A stretch of 64,000 bases of DNA from Rhexocercosporidium sp. MPI-PUGE-AT-0058 (Eukaryota; Ascomycota; Leotiomycetes; Helotiales): positions 992,001 through 1,056,000 of the forward strand of contig JAGTJL010000016.1 in the NCBI GenBank assembly GCA_020746875.1. The letters are read 5' to 3'. The position numbers and the translations under genes were made by a program. Shown piece by piece: positions 35,375-47,584 of this stretch; within the stretch, counting starts at the first letter, position 1, and every line of letters begins with the position of its first letter. The notes below the pieces were generated by a model. The model made no database searches. It was given only the letters and a program-made list of their open reading frames with translations, and was not told where the DNA came from.

Positions 35375-37486
35375 ATGTACTCCCTACTCTTTCTCCTAGC
35401 TGTGTGCATTCAGTTGGTACTGGCTCAGGTCCAGCCATTTACAGTGACCGGATTTCTCGACAGGTGATCTTTCCTTCCTCAATTTGGAAGTTGGGTTTAC
35501 TAACACAAAACTTGAAGTGCAACGGCCAAATCAGGTTCGGCAACAAACCGTGGCGGGTCAATAACTGTGTCCGGATTCAACATCGTCATACCTGACAACC
35601 TTCTCGTCGAGTTCCCCGCGGCATTCATCCCCTTCGCCGAATTCGCAGAAGCCGGTGCTTCAAAACGAGCAGGACCCAACGAAGTCTCTGTCAGTACTTT
35701 CATCGCACTAATTTTCTGTATTTTTATCTAACAACCACAGGTTACTGGCAACATTGTCAACAACATAATCTACGCCGGCCAATTCTCCGTCTCGCAATTA
35801 GACCTCGCTGCAGCCTCTGGCTCTATCGAAGCTCTCAGCCCCGATGGAGCCATCAAGATCAAGAACGGCCCAACTCTCCGCATCAATGACCCGAGAGCTA
35901 GATACAGTGCCGGATACACCAATCTCCCATTCTTCACGGCTGATGATGAAAATGCATCTATCACCAGTTTCAGTGGCTTCCCCATGTGCGTACCTCGTGG
36001 ATCAGGAGACGCGAAATGTCCGGATGGGAATAGACCTGCTGGGTCGAGTAGCTTGTGAGTTCTACATGCGCGAGATATACGAGCAGCACAGCTAATTGCA
36101 TCAGTGTCGTTGGAAATGCTACACAAATGGTTCCTATCAGAGTTGGTGACTACATCGAATACTCCGGCATACAAGTTGGCGGAGAGACAATTGTTTACGG
36201 AATGGTCGTCAACATCGATGTCCGAACGAGCGGTAGCCAGCCTGGCTATATTCGGGTGGAAGATGCACTCATTGGCGTCCAGGACGCCAGCCCCGCTGTA
36301 GAGTCTGCGAGACACAGAGTAAGTAAACACCGAAGTTGTTTCGCAGAAGTTCATTGTTGATTCCAATTAGTTTGTTGGCCTTGCCTCTCGTTCAGACTTA
36401 CCTATCACCATCTGGGCTATCGACCAAGATCCTTGCACAGGCGAAGAGAGCGACAGACTTGTAGCAACCACCACCGTCACAGCCAGTGCCAGAAATAAAT
36501 GGGAGGTGAGGGTAGAGCGTGGAACGAATGTTGGTTTCTTTACTCGCAACTATCGAGTCAAAATCGGAGACAACTCTGTCACCACTCCGGACGGTATCAG
36601 CGCAGGATCATACGTCCAGCCTGTGACCGAGTGGATCTACCCTGAGCTCGTCACGCCAGGAGGAACTCCACCACCAATCGACTTCTCCAACATTGGTCCT
36701 CTCAGAAATGGCTTTGGTGATGTTGATGGCCAGGTCTTTGGCCAATTGAATCCCTGGCCAGGAGCGACTGCTCCTTCGGTCGCCGCATGTGCTCCACCAA
36801 CTCCCACTCCCACCGATGACGGGAGTGGCTCAACCACAGTTCCCACCACAAGTTCAACTCCAGCTCCAATCTCCATTAGCGCAAATGCAGGTGCAGACAA
36901 GATAGTTCTAGCCGGCACATTCGTCCCCCTCAACGCCGTACAGTCCACACCCAACATCCTCGCCTCCGACTTAACATATGCATGGTCCCAAATCGCCGGC
37001 CCAACAACGGGTATCACACTTGCCAATCCCACGACCTCCACACCATCGTTCGTTGCTCCCATGGTAGCAGTCGGCGTCTCCCAATCGCGCGAATTCCGCG
37101 TCATCATCACGCACACACCATCAGGTGCGAAGAGTAATGACACAATCGTCGTAACTTCCGACCGCTCCCCCTCGAGCTTCGACAATCCTATCTTCGACTC
37201 TCTCACTTGGGCCTCTAGACAAAGCGGGACAGCGACGGCCTCTGTTCGCACCGAACTAGTGGATGCCGCAGGAAGCATGAGAATTATCTTCGGGCCTGTG
37301 GCAGGTGGTGTTGAGAGGGTTATGACGAGGGGTGCGGTGGCTAATGGGAAGGTGACTTACACTTTCAATGCGAGGAATATACCGACGTACACGCTTGCTA
37401 CCGTCAGGAGTTATATCACAATTGGCTCTTCGACTGTGTTGGTGCCTGGGCGACAGGTTAATTCGACGGCTGTTACTGCTGGGTAA
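35375..37486 (+). CDS. Secreted protein with C-terminal PKD/Ig-like domain
   Basis: Five exons (35375-35463, 35518-35689, 35741-36054, 36105-36318, 36371-37486) encode 634 residues with exact phases. A clear signal peptide (MYSLLFLLAVCIQLVLA) is followed by a beta-rich extracellular region (TGNIVNNIIYAGQFSVSQ, VVGNATQMVPIRVGDYIEYSG). A Pro/Thr/Ser linker near residues 405-432 leads into a PKD-like fold at about 434-550, seen in NAGADKIVLAGTFVPLNAV, LTYAWSQIAGP and TPSFVAP. A final beta-sandwich-like part follows. I recognise this as a fungal extracellular family but know no assigned activity. The stop codon at 37484-37486 overlaps a GGGTAAG sequence that could act as a donor, so an extra 3' exon is possible but not supported. 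Confidence 0.85.
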
Positions 37487-38461
37487 GAGTTCAAAAGATT
37501 TGATGGGTTTGGTAGAGGGTGTTCTGGGCGTGTATACGTGGATTTTAGTAATACCCTGGGAAAGCTTTGGAGGATATCACTCATTTATGAAGAATATGTT
37601 AGACACGAAATTAATGATATTTATGAACTAACTGCAGGCTCCGATTCATTTTCTCTCGCTATATATACTAGCCCACGTGTGGAGATTCTTGTGACGACTC
37701 TGTCAAGCATTGCCAGGTTGTCTCGATCAGATCAGAGGTTTCCATTCCGAAGTTAGAGAAAGACTAAGCAAATACGGGCCATAGGTTCTGTGGAGTGAAG
37801 TGACCTGAGTATTGAGGGATTCAGATGCTTTTGCTTTACCTTTTCTAATTGTATAGAGTCATAATGCTGTACATTGCTGCATTTGGAACTACTAAAAAAA
37901 AAAATGCACCGGGTTCAGTCCTTTCCAGATTCCTAAGAGCTTCAATCAATGAATTCGAAAAGTTCGTTCTTGACGAATAACGGTTCCGTAATCACCGTAT
38001 AAATATGATTAGTCGGTGTTCCTTTTGATATGGAAAACTATATGCTCGATCCACCAAACGTTTGGCCTTCAAATGTTGAACCCTCGCTAGATCTGACGAC
38101 CTATCCTGCTCCTAAAACTTAGTGCAGGACCCAGCTGCTTTAGGCAGAGAAGCGATTACGAAAATACGAGGGTGCGTACGAGGTACTATAACGAGGTCTG
38201 ACTTGTAAACAGCACAAAGCCTCCCCTTGCGCTCATTTTGTAGGGTGTTTTTATTTTTGCTGCGATAGGTTTCTTCATTCGATTCTAGCACCTCATATCC
38301 TCGATTTGTTTGATGAATTTCGAAGATTAGCTCCAGCTAACATGCATCAGTAGCAAAATAACTTGCGAGGAGCTTCTCCTTTCCCCTTCCTGCGTTGAAG
38401 GCCTTTGAAAATCTAAGAGTTTGAGAATCCATCATGTGGCTTTCAAAGTAGAAAGGAGTCA
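37487..38461. other. Intergenic, gene-poor
   Basis: About 1 kb with A-rich runs and no supportable coding sequence. It may contain unrecognisable remains of the 5' half of the decayed gene that follows. Confidence 0.45.
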
Positions 38462-39361
38462 AATATGAAGTCCTCCCTCAGAGACCCAGAAGTCCAAATA
38501 CACATGATCGTGAGTCTCAACTCCTGGGCTTTCTTCGTCATCCAGATATGATCATCGCGGCTGCCACATCATCGACACGGGATAACGGGGGGGGGGGGAT
38601 TCTTCTCGCCGTGGTTGATTGGTAAATATGGTGACTGGGGTTCATATTTTGGGCAGAAGCTCAATGGTGCGTAGGATGGAGGACCGGGGAGTGTAAATGA
38701 TCCTGAGTGGAATGGGAGAGCAGATCCGAAATTGTCAGGTGATGGGACGATGATTGTTTATACGAAGGAATTGACCATTGCACCAGCTTGCGGGGGTAGT
38801 AATCCATTGCCTTGTTATGGTTAAACGGAGGAAGGGGGAAGAATACAGAGGATTATGCTGGCGAAACTAACGGCTAGGACTCCACTTGGACTCAAGCATG
38901 TTCCGCCGCGTACTGATGGTTTCCCATGGGGTGTTCCGTATGTACCTGGAAGTTCTTCTAGAGGACTGTCGATGTTAGCAGCGGGAATCTACACATTAAA
39001 AGGACAAATGTTCGGATCGGCTGAAGTCAACATCACCCACGATGCTGTCGGAAGACATATCCGTACGATCGCACTCGACTACCACAACTTCTCTGACAAC
39101 GGGGAAAACTTGCTTAACGGAAGGGAGGAAGTTACCGACTTTACCAATCTGTCGAAATCGCCTGCGTCGCTACACACTAACTAGTACTCCAATCCTACCT
39201 GGTCTGGAGCGTTAGGAACGAGTACGAAAATGACCGACGAAGGGGGGTTCCATTTGGATATCGATATCGTGGAGCATATCTTTAGGGCAAATGGAACGCT
39301 GACGACTGTTGTGGATGAGGTAGTGTACATGCAGCCGCAGAATGGAGATGGGGACCGTTAG
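38462..39361 (+). pseudogene. Decayed secreted-protein gene, resembling C-terminal part of TolB-like/saponin hydrolase-like fungal proteins
   Basis: One plus-strand frame keeps protein-like text over about 700 bases but is broken by TAG at 38672, TAA at 38822 and TAG at 39182; an earlier TGA lies near 38549. Segments read DPEWNGRADPKLSGDGT, APACGGSNPLPCY, FPWGVPYVPGSSSRGLS, then YHNFSDNGENLLNG and IFRANGTLTTVVDEVVY. From general knowledge these resemble the last 250 or so residues of secreted fungal beta-propeller proteins of about 600 residues; the family call is tentative. No start, signal peptide or N-terminal half is visible. A run of 12 G lies at 38587-38598. The three later stops can each arise from a CAA, CAG or TGG codon by a single C:G to T:A change. 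Confidence 0.65.
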
Positions 39362-40035
39362 TGCAGTTTTTGAAAATGAAAGACGTATTCTGGACAGGGG
39401 GAGGGGAAGAGAGATTTTTTCACGACTGGAAATTGAAGGTTAAGAAGAGACTGGTATTCAGTCACGAGAGTTGAATTACATTGCTCTTTTGCAATGTCAA
39501 CCACATCGTCGTTGACATATGGCTACACAAAATCAACCCTCTGGGCCTTCATTCTTTTTTGGTGGGATGATGGGTGCACCTGCTGGAATACCAGAATCTA
39601 GTTTGTGGGTTTATTCTCGACTTGGCATATCCGTCGGGTCTGAGCCGGGAAGGGAGAATAGGAAGAAGAGGAATATAAACTTTCGGTCGGTCGCATTCAC
39701 TTTGCCAATAAGGTTCACTTGACAAGTTGTCATGGGCTGAAATGATCGTCTTTGAGAAACATAGGCATTTGATCACTAGCCTCGAAATGGAACATAGCAG
39801 ATAGTATAGCGTGACACAAAGCAAATCAGAGATCAAGTAGAGCGAAGAACAAGACATCGATTGCAGGCCAGGCGATTATCAATTTATGACATGTAACCCG
39901 TGTGCTCAAAAGTTGTGGTTTTGAGACCAACAAAAATGATGCTGCATCATAGCCATGACGAGTCTATAAAGGCACCAACCCGAGCCTTCGCATGTAAGAG
40001 ATTCAGATTTACTACAACCATTAGCTAACGCTCCT
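39362..40035. other. Intergenic
   Basis: About 670 bases between the decayed gene and the reductase stop codon. A 67-codon open frame near 39519 has no recognisable features. Confidence 0.5.
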
Positions 40036-41106
40036 CTACAGCTTCGAACCACTAACCTCAGGATCCGCAATCTTCAATACCGCCTTGCCGAAGTTCTTTC
40101 CCTGGAGCATACCAACGAAGCCCTCAGGAGCATTATCAATGCCCTCCGTAACGCTCGTCTTAGCTTTGAAAGTCCCCTCGCTCAACCACTTTGAAACATT
40201 CTTATTCCTCTCCTCGAAGTACACTGGTCCCATATCTTTGTCCGAAACGATGAAGCCGCGGAGTGTAAGTCTCTTTGATACGAGATACATCAAGTTCTTA
40301 ATACCCCAACGAGCCTCAGGAGGACTGTTGTATTCGGAAACCATCCCACAGCCAATCACACGTCCGAAGTTGTTCATGACTTCCAGCGCAGCCTCCAATT
40401 GTTCGCCTCCGACGTTCTCGTAATAGATATCGATTCCATTTGGAGCGAGACGTTGAAGTGCCTCTAGTGGTTTCTCCTTCTTGTAATTGAACCCACCATC
40501 AAAGCCAAGTTCCTTGACAATGAAATCGAGCTTCTCATCCGAGCCAACAGACCCGATGACCTTCAATCCATCGTGCTTAGCCAATTGTCCAACCAGTTGG
40601 CCCACGGCGCCCGAAGCAGCAGAGATGAAAATCGTCTCGCCTTTCTGCGGCTTGCCAATCTCGTAGAACGAGGAGTATGCAGTCAAACCCGGCATGCCCA
40701 ACGCCCCAAGGAAGACCGTCAGATCAAGATTGTATGGATTATCGACCTTTCTCAGACCGTCCGCGCTCTGTTGTGGCAGTGCTGAGTATTCCTCCGTTGG
40801 GATCGCACCAATTACCAAGTCCCCCGCTGCGAATTTCGAGTTGTCGGACTTGATAACTTTGGCAATGGAGTTGTTGCCGATTGGCTCTCCGAGGGTGAAT
40901 GGTGGAGAGTAGGATTTCTTCTCTGGGGAGCGCATGCGTCCGCGCTGGTATGGGTCGAAGGAGGTATAGAAGTTCTTCGTTGTGACTCCACCTGCTGGAG
41001 GGGCTTGCTCAAGATCGAATTCGCGTGTCTCGACTGTGAGGTCTTGTCCTGGTACTGGAAGGCCCTGGGGGACCTTCTTGAAGATGACGCCTTTGTTCTG
41101 GACCAT
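40036..41106 (-). CDS. Medium-chain NADP(H)-dependent reductase (prostaglandin/alkenal reductase-like)
   Basis: A single exon encodes 356 residues from MVQNKGVIFKKVPQG. The family signature of zinc-independent leukotriene B4 dehydrogenase/alkenal double-bond reductases is present: the N-terminal substrate-domain block YTSFDPYQRGRM, the Rossmann motif AASGAVGQLVGQLAK, and GIDIYYENVGGEQLEA. These enzymes reduce the C=C bond of enones and enals in the cytosol with NADPH, often in detoxification. Catalytic zinc ligands are absent, as expected. The frame remains open 34 codons upstream with another ATG at 41208, but the family start matches 41106 and the upstream residues look like leader sequence. 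Neighbouring sequence gives no pathway clue. Confidence 0.92.
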   Translation of the reverse strand: MVQNKGVIFKKVPQGLPVPGQDLTVETREFDLEQAPPAGGVTTKNFYTSFDPYQRGRMRSPEKKSYSPPFTLGEPIGNNSIAKVIKSDNSKFAAGDLVIGAIPTEEYSALPQQSADGLRKVDNPYNLDLTVFLGALGMPGLTAYSSFYEIGKPQKGETIFISAASGAVGQLVGQLAKHDGLKVIGSVGSDEKLDFIVKELGFDGGFNYKKEKPLEALQRLAPNGIDIYYENVGGEQLEAALEVMNNFGRVIGCGMVSEYNSPPEARWGIKNLMYLVSKRLTLRGFIVSDKDMGPVYFEERNKNVSKWLSEGTFKAKTSVTEGIDNAPEGFVGMLQGKNFGKAVLKIADPEVSGSKL

Positions 41107-44100
41107 AGTTGCGGTTTTCGAATTGTGTGATGGTGTCTCTTTTGGAGGAGGATGTAGGATGGAGAACTTGAGCAAAAAGTGTGCGACAATGTCAACTAAT
41201 ATAGGCAAACTTGTACCTACTGGACCTGAGAACTGAGATTTATAGTCGATGGAACTGGAAAGAAAACAGACAGCCCCGCTACGACGTCAAGTGCCAGTGG
41301 CATGGCATGACGCCGTCGCGGGTATCAACCCACCTACCTACCTGCCCCTTACCTCACAGGTTATTACCAACATCCAATCTTCTTCTGCCATTTTGCGGGA
41401 CCCAGTACAGCACGATCCTGAATGAAGACCTTAACGCCGCGATATGTGTAACATGAAATCCAAATTGAATGGGGAAGGAGGTGTTCGATTCGTAATCCGG
41501 AAAATATTTGGTGAGGGGTGGAAAAGGTTGGATTGCCTTCAACAACAAGAAGCCGAGGTTCACGGCTGTTAGTTGCAGGGTTCTAATTGGAAAACTTTGA
41601 TGCTTCGGCGTGGCGGCTCGAGTCAGTTGACATCTCTAGGATACCAGGTCACGACAATCGGCCTTAACGAGGACGACATATCTCCGGAATGCTGTTGGGA
41701 CGTGGTTGTTGATGTTTGTAGAGAAATAGGGATGAGAAATTTCAAAAGTCGGACGAAAGATATGAGATCTTTGCTCAGCCACTAAGCACTACGGTTTTCT
41801 TAGTGGGGACTGCATTGGCACAATCGAGTCTTCCTTTATCTGCATCTTCGTCAGTCGATGAATCATGCTTTCTTACAGTACGCAAGCAGCCTATCTCCTC
41901 TGTCATCTTCTGCGAGCATAGTAAGCCAGATTGTGGCTGGTTTCCTAGGCTCGTCGTATTTATCTTGAAGTGACGGAGGTGCCTCTGGAGGTACGGAGGG
42001 CTTTGCAGCCTCTCCTCTCATGCGTACAGCACCGGTATCCTTTCTATTAGTTTAAAGGCTTGTCCCATTCTCCTATAATTGAATCTCAGTGTAACTTGGG
42101 GTTATAGCTTCGAAGTTCTGTGACTTCAGACACGAGTGTTTGTTGCGGGGGTATGCGAAGATTTGTCTCCTAAACTTTCAGCTTTCCTGTATTCAACCGG
42201 TGTAGTCGATTCTGCGAGAATCAAATCGAGATGCACATCGCCTTAGTCCTCGGACGTAAGTGTTTACCAAGAATTAGTGCTGATAAGGAACTCATAGTAC
42301 TGTACAGCTTTCTGCATCTTTCCGGGGAAGTCATATACTTGAGCAAATTGACATTCAAATTTGGAAATATTTCCCGAAGGAGTTCATGGCAACAAACATC
42401 CTATGCGACCCGTTCGGAAGGCACAACCCGCATGCTTCACTTCCACTTTCATATATGACCAGTTACCTGCCTCCTGCCTACCAAACATGTCCAATCTTCA
42501 ACAACATTGTGTTCCCAATTTCCTCGTCCACTTACTTCACCGTTACCCAGTCTGGGTATTAAACTTCGGCGAGGTCATGACCAGGCACAACAAACACAGT
42601 CATCCGCATTAAGATCTTGGGGGCGTGAGATTCGGCTGACGAGGATGAAAACAAAGCAAGAAGCGTCCACTTTTGTACGAACGTCACAACCAGTAACAGT
42701 AACCAGCTGTGCCAGCAAGCCTCCTAAAGGAAGGCATCGCAGAAATCACTCCACAGGGATTGCGGTCATGCGGGATTTACTTACCTGTCGGTGTCACGCT
42801 GGGGTCAAGCCGCCATGGACAGGTTTCGAAGACATGAAGTCTCAGCTCGACGCCACGACATCATGTCTTCACCCCACGATTCGTCAACACGGGGCTGAAA
42901 TCTGCGAAGAGATGAAATATCGACAGCGGGACATCATGTTTTGACATGGGCATGACAGCTGGCCGGTGCCAAATCTGATGTCCATCTTGTTTATTATGGG
43001 TTTCTGTTATCATTGTTGCAGCTTTCAGCGAGATGAGGGTTTCCGACTGATTTCCGACCAAACCTATCATCAGCTCCCACTCATTGCGAACTCAGGAAAC
43101 TCTTGGACCCTCGCCAAGGTCCCGCACCAGGGCAAGCCTTTGCAGCAGAACTCTAACCCAGTCTAGTGGCTGATCATTGCGACGGGGCAGCGAAAGAACA
43201 GGGCTTGTTCAGTTGTTAGGTTCGGTTGAAGCATATGAGCCATACGCTTGAAGTTCTTCACCAAGGTATATTTTGTTTTCTAGCAGGAGACTCTTCTGCT
43301 ACGGTGTGTATTACATAAGCACATCGCTCTGCCAAGGGGTCTGGATAGCCATGCCACCAAGCCTCTTCCTGTTTTGACAATCACTATCCGTCTTTACTCG
43401 AGATGTTTCCAACCTCCTCTCCGCAACGCAGCATGACTCGGACAGTCCCGAGCCTCCGCCCAGATAAATGGCTGTGTTGGCCTGCAGTAGTTACAACAAC
43501 GACTACTGTGGGTGACCTGTCTGCTTTTAGAGATCTCCGAAGTTTTTGCTTGTCCCTTCATGCCACGGTGCACCACCCTGCCGCATGCGGGGAGCTCCAA
43601 GCCTATCGCCATGCGCCAGAAACGCCACGCTTTTCAGCCCTTTTCTCATCCACGGTCCAGGCGCCTTGTAACTTCGTCTGGGGCAGTCGGGATGCTAGGA
43701 GTCTGGGATAGTTGGTTTTTTGTTTCTCGGGGACTGCCCACTATTGGCCAATGTACTGACACGGCAAGAGAGGAGTTATTGGGCTTGAGTCTCAAGCCTT
43801 GATCGAGCCTTGAAAGCTTCACGGCTTCCCGAGACAGTTCTTTGAGCCCAAGAACAGTTGGACCTTTGTGTTGCGTCTTGCCCATTGTCTTCGCTTCCAG
43901 AAGGTAAAGTGGACATTCCACCCCCAAAGGATTATTGAAGACTTTGATTTTTGTTTTTCGCATTGGGGGATGTCTCCATCTTTAATGTCTGAGCTCTTTC
44001 ACTGATGTCGCCACTGCCCCCGCCTGGATCGAACCCTGCTCTAACTCCTTCAGCGCGGTGTGGACGCTTCAGCCCAAGAAATTTCTGGTGGCTGAATCTG

Positions 44101-44700
44101 GCTGACTGCACATGGACTGAATGGGGTCGCTTCGCTGACCTTAGATGAATGCGGCAGAGATCTCAATCATGGCCACTGAGAATGGGGCCGGCCACGAGTT
44201 CAACCCATCCAGTACCTGTTGACCAGTCGTGGACACCCTCTTTGTTTCTATCTTGTCATGCGCGTGGTCTGAGGCTCTTTGGACCCCGGCCGAGTCTTCC
44301 AAGTCGAAGTGATATAGAATCAGCCCTCACCCTGCAATCTCGAAGAAATAAGCTTTCAAAACACTGATTATCATTTTCACTTTTCGCTTTTCACGATTGT
44401 TGATTAGCTACGAGTTGAAAATAGCGCATATAGCTTCCGTTACCTTTCTCACTGTTCAAGCCTCAACTTTTGAGCCGTCTCAGCTTCATTAGACCAAGTA
44501 CTCGAATCAACTGGGGTCTGATCGTCGTCAACTTTGACATTCCATCCTCCACAAAAGCCTCCAGGACGTCATTTTGTCTCAGTGAGCACAAAGACTGGAA
44601 GCACTCTCCCGCAATCACCTTGTTAAGAGGGCCGGCGTTCACGACCAAACTTTCCCACGCCATATCAAACCACACCTCTCTGCTTCAAACTTCAGTCATT
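41107..44700. other. Gene-poor 3.6-kb stretch
   Basis: Numerous short open frames occur on both strands, but I found none with a domain, coherent codon texture or splice-joined extension. A tRNA T-loop-like string near 44015-44040 was rejected. The last 250 bases are probably promoter and pyrimidine-rich leader of the small gene at 44701. Confidence 0.45.
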
Positions 44701-45024
44701 ATGAAAGGACTATCGGGATTTCGCAGCGAGAACAAGTACCACCAGCCATTCCCATATCAAGATAATACAATATGTGCTCGTCTCCGCCGAGTCTTCAAGG
44801 GTCCCCCGAAGCCGGCTCCGAAACCTACATACCGGGACGAGAAGAAATACCGACACGTTCCGACGCACTCGGCTTCCTCCTTTGTCAAAACCACCACAAC
44901 TGCGGCAATGATCGAGGCTCATGCAAATCAACATCAGGAGCCACAGTTAGAAGAAATCAGGGTGGTGGTAACGGCAGACCCAGTCGCACGGGAACATACG
45001 CCGCCACGTCATAGCCTGGTCTGA
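44701..45024 (+). CDS. Small conserved-looking protein with a YRDEKKYRHVPTH motif
   Basis: The ATG at 44701 follows a long pyrimidine-rich leader and opens 107 codons. The protein is basic and hydrophilic, begins MKGLSGFRSENKYHQ, has a basic/proline segment RRVFKGPPKPAPKP, and then the motif YRDEKKYRHVPTHSA around residues 43-57. From general familiarity, similar DEKKYRHVPTHA strings occur in larger uncharacterised fungal proteins; here the frame ends at TGA soon after, with a short acidic/valine patch (EEIRVVVTADP). No signal peptide, membrane helix or catalytic motif is visible. The same frame is open upstream to 44470. Possible further exons downstream could not be established. Function unknown. 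Confidence 0.5.
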   Translation: MKGLSGFRSENKYHQPFPYQDNTICARLRRVFKGPPKPAPKPTYRDEKKYRHVPTHSASSFVKTTTTAAMIEAHANQHQEPQLEEIRVVVTADPVAREHTPPRHSLV

Positions 45025-47584
45025 AGGACAAAGCGAAGTGGCAGGAAAAGACACTGGGAGACAGACGGGGGTCACAACGGAGACAAGAATGTGGCTAGTT
45101 CGGGAGATATTGATGTGGGAGATGACATTCACGACACAACTTAACGAATACCTGGTTCGGCATCGCCAGATCAAGTCTGAACTGCCGCCTAGTGGTACTA
45201 GTTGGCATAATGGGAATGACGAGATACGATAGACGGCGTGAAAAGCAGCTTGATACCCTGGCGTTTTAATATGGGATACACATTCGTTTAGTTGGCTGGT
45301 TCCTTGGTTTGCATTGGTTGGCGGTCACGATATATTACAGTTGCACTGCACCGATCATCCGTATTTTGTCTGGGTCGTTTGGAAAATTCTTGTATATTCT
45401 ACAACGAGACTCGGCGGTGGCAGGCGGGCAGGGTATGGTTGGGACAGGGTATGATGCACATAAGGAAGGCTGCCTCGCTGGTATCTTGGAACAAGAGAAT
45501 CATTGGAGGAAGGCTTTTCTGGGTTTCATCCCATTGCGATATTAGATGAATGAGTTATAAAGGCTTGATACAAAGCAACAACGAACAAGAATATTCATTC
45601 TATTCGTGGAATATCCTCATGTCCAAACTTAGCAGTCTCAACCCAAGCAGCGGCAATGGAGTGATAGCGTCAAATAAGCAAGATGAGATTAATGCTCCTT
45701 GCACTGACCAGCCATCTTATCCTAGTTGAGTCGCTGATAGCAAGCACACAAGTATGTACTCAAGTCTCCCAGCATAGTCCAAGAAGCCAACGCGCGGGCA
45801 ACAGGAGCAAGATATGAATATATCGGACAAAGAATCCGTTTCGGAAGATTAGCGGGTACGGCACGGTATGGTACGAGTACTTTTGTGACTGTCCGATGAG
45901 TTCGGAAGCTATCGTCACTCACCGTCGCTGCGGTGGTTATCGCTAGCTTTGTGCTAGGGTTGTTCAGGGGATTTGGAACTGTTAGGCATGGTGAAACTGA
46001 GGGAAGAGAAAAAGGAGAGAGGATTGAGAATGCAGGAAAAGTAATTGGTCTGTCCGTAATTTACGTGAGGTGTGGAACTGAACTGGCGCTCGAGAGGAAT
46101 GGTAGGTTGATGGTGAAGGTCACGTGAATTTTCATGTAGTGGAACACTGACATCTTTCAGGCTGTTTCCTCTCCAGGAGACTCTCCATCTTTATCGAAAG
46201 TTTAAGTTTTTAGTATATTGCATATACTGACCTGCGGTTGATCAAATGGTTGTTTTCACCGAAAGTCACATGCAGCTTGCCAACATCTGGGCCACTTTCA
46301 AGCGAGCATTAAGGTCCCCTCCTCGTCCTAGCACCTATCCATCTCTCACCGGGAGTGTGCAACGTCGTCATCCAACAGGAACCAGCCAATTCATATCCGC
46401 AGATCTAGCCCTACCTTCCCTTGTCAATCTGCTCCGATGCTTCTCCCCGAACCCCGATCAGCTGGGGGGCTGAACAATGAAGACTCGAGGAAGGGAAATC
46501 CATACGAGATGCGGCTTCTTACGGGTGCCCACCTGCAATGCACCTTTTGACCTGGCACAAGCCCATTCCGCCGCACCTCCGCAAGATTGACGAGAAGTTC
46601 TTGGAAGCGCATATCCCTGATCTCTGCTCGGGCTGTTTTACCCAAGCATCCGGAACGTCATTCACACTCCCTGCTTCATTCAAAGATGCTTTCATTGCTA
46701 GGATCAAGGTAGATTCCTTCGTGCTTCAAAATTCTGCTGAAGGAGGAGTACTTTTAACAAGTTTGCTGCATGTAACCGCTGGGAGAGGATATTCTCGTGC
46801 CCGTACGTACGAAGGTACGAAAGCTCGCTGCATGTATCGGCCCGTATCTGTGTTCCCCTGAGCCATCACATGGAGGAAGCGAGAGGCAAAAGGATGTCCA
46901 GCGCTGCAGATTCCCTAAATTCGACGAAAGTACACTCTCGGCATCCTCATTATATCCAATATATCAATGGGTCAGAAATATGATTGATATGATAGCTCAC
47001 CTTTCCACTGCGACTGTTGCAGATGAGGTCTCGTCTAGAAGCAAACCATGTGGCCGTTCCAGTTTAGTGACGGGACTGGACTGGATATTATTTTGCTTTG
47101 GCCAATCCTACGTAATGTTATTACTTAGAATGTTACTCAGAGATTCGCATCCCTGTCGGGAACTTTCATGCCCTGCTTGCCCTCTTATGACTGAGGTTCC
47201 TTAGTACCTACAGTAGATGTTGACTGCTACACGCATCCTTAGCTCCAGGTAGGAATCCGCCATGCATGTTGTCAAGCACGCGAATTGGAATTGTACGGGT
47301 TTCCAAGTTTACTTCCCCAGCTGCTTCTTACGGTAGCTCAATGTGTATCACAGTATCAAGTGAAGTATGCTAGATGTTAGACACTGACACTTTTCTAACC
47401 TTCACCCCCCTCAACTTTCTTAGAGACCTCCAAGTATGTCATACCAGCACTACGGCGTGACATTTTCACATCGTACTGTATCATCCGAGTTACCCGCCCA
47501 TCTTTTGTGTTTAGCACTCCTCGCCTTCGTTTTGAGTTTTGAGTGTGCTTGTTCATTTTCGGGAATATATACTCAAGAGTCACG
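45025..47584. other. Gene-poor 2.6-kb stretch
   Basis: No supportable gene. Open frames near 45292-45549 and 46538-46861 have no domains. The right end probably includes the promoter and leader of the proline-rich gene. Confidence 0.45.

Noticed and set aside
35375..37486. An additional 3' exon of the secreted protein after the GGGTAAG at 37481
   Set aside because: No downstream exon with matching phase and protein-like text was found; the TAA is taken as the true stop.
42507..42944. 145-codon plus-strand open frame in the gene-poor island
   Set aside because: No domain and no codon or splice support; composition resembles random translation.
44005..44100. tRNA-like T-loop string (GGTTCGATCC on the minus strand) with a GTTAGAGCAGG-like arm
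   Set aside because: The bases flanking the loop do not pair as a T stem, and no matching acceptor stem or D arm lies at the right distance.
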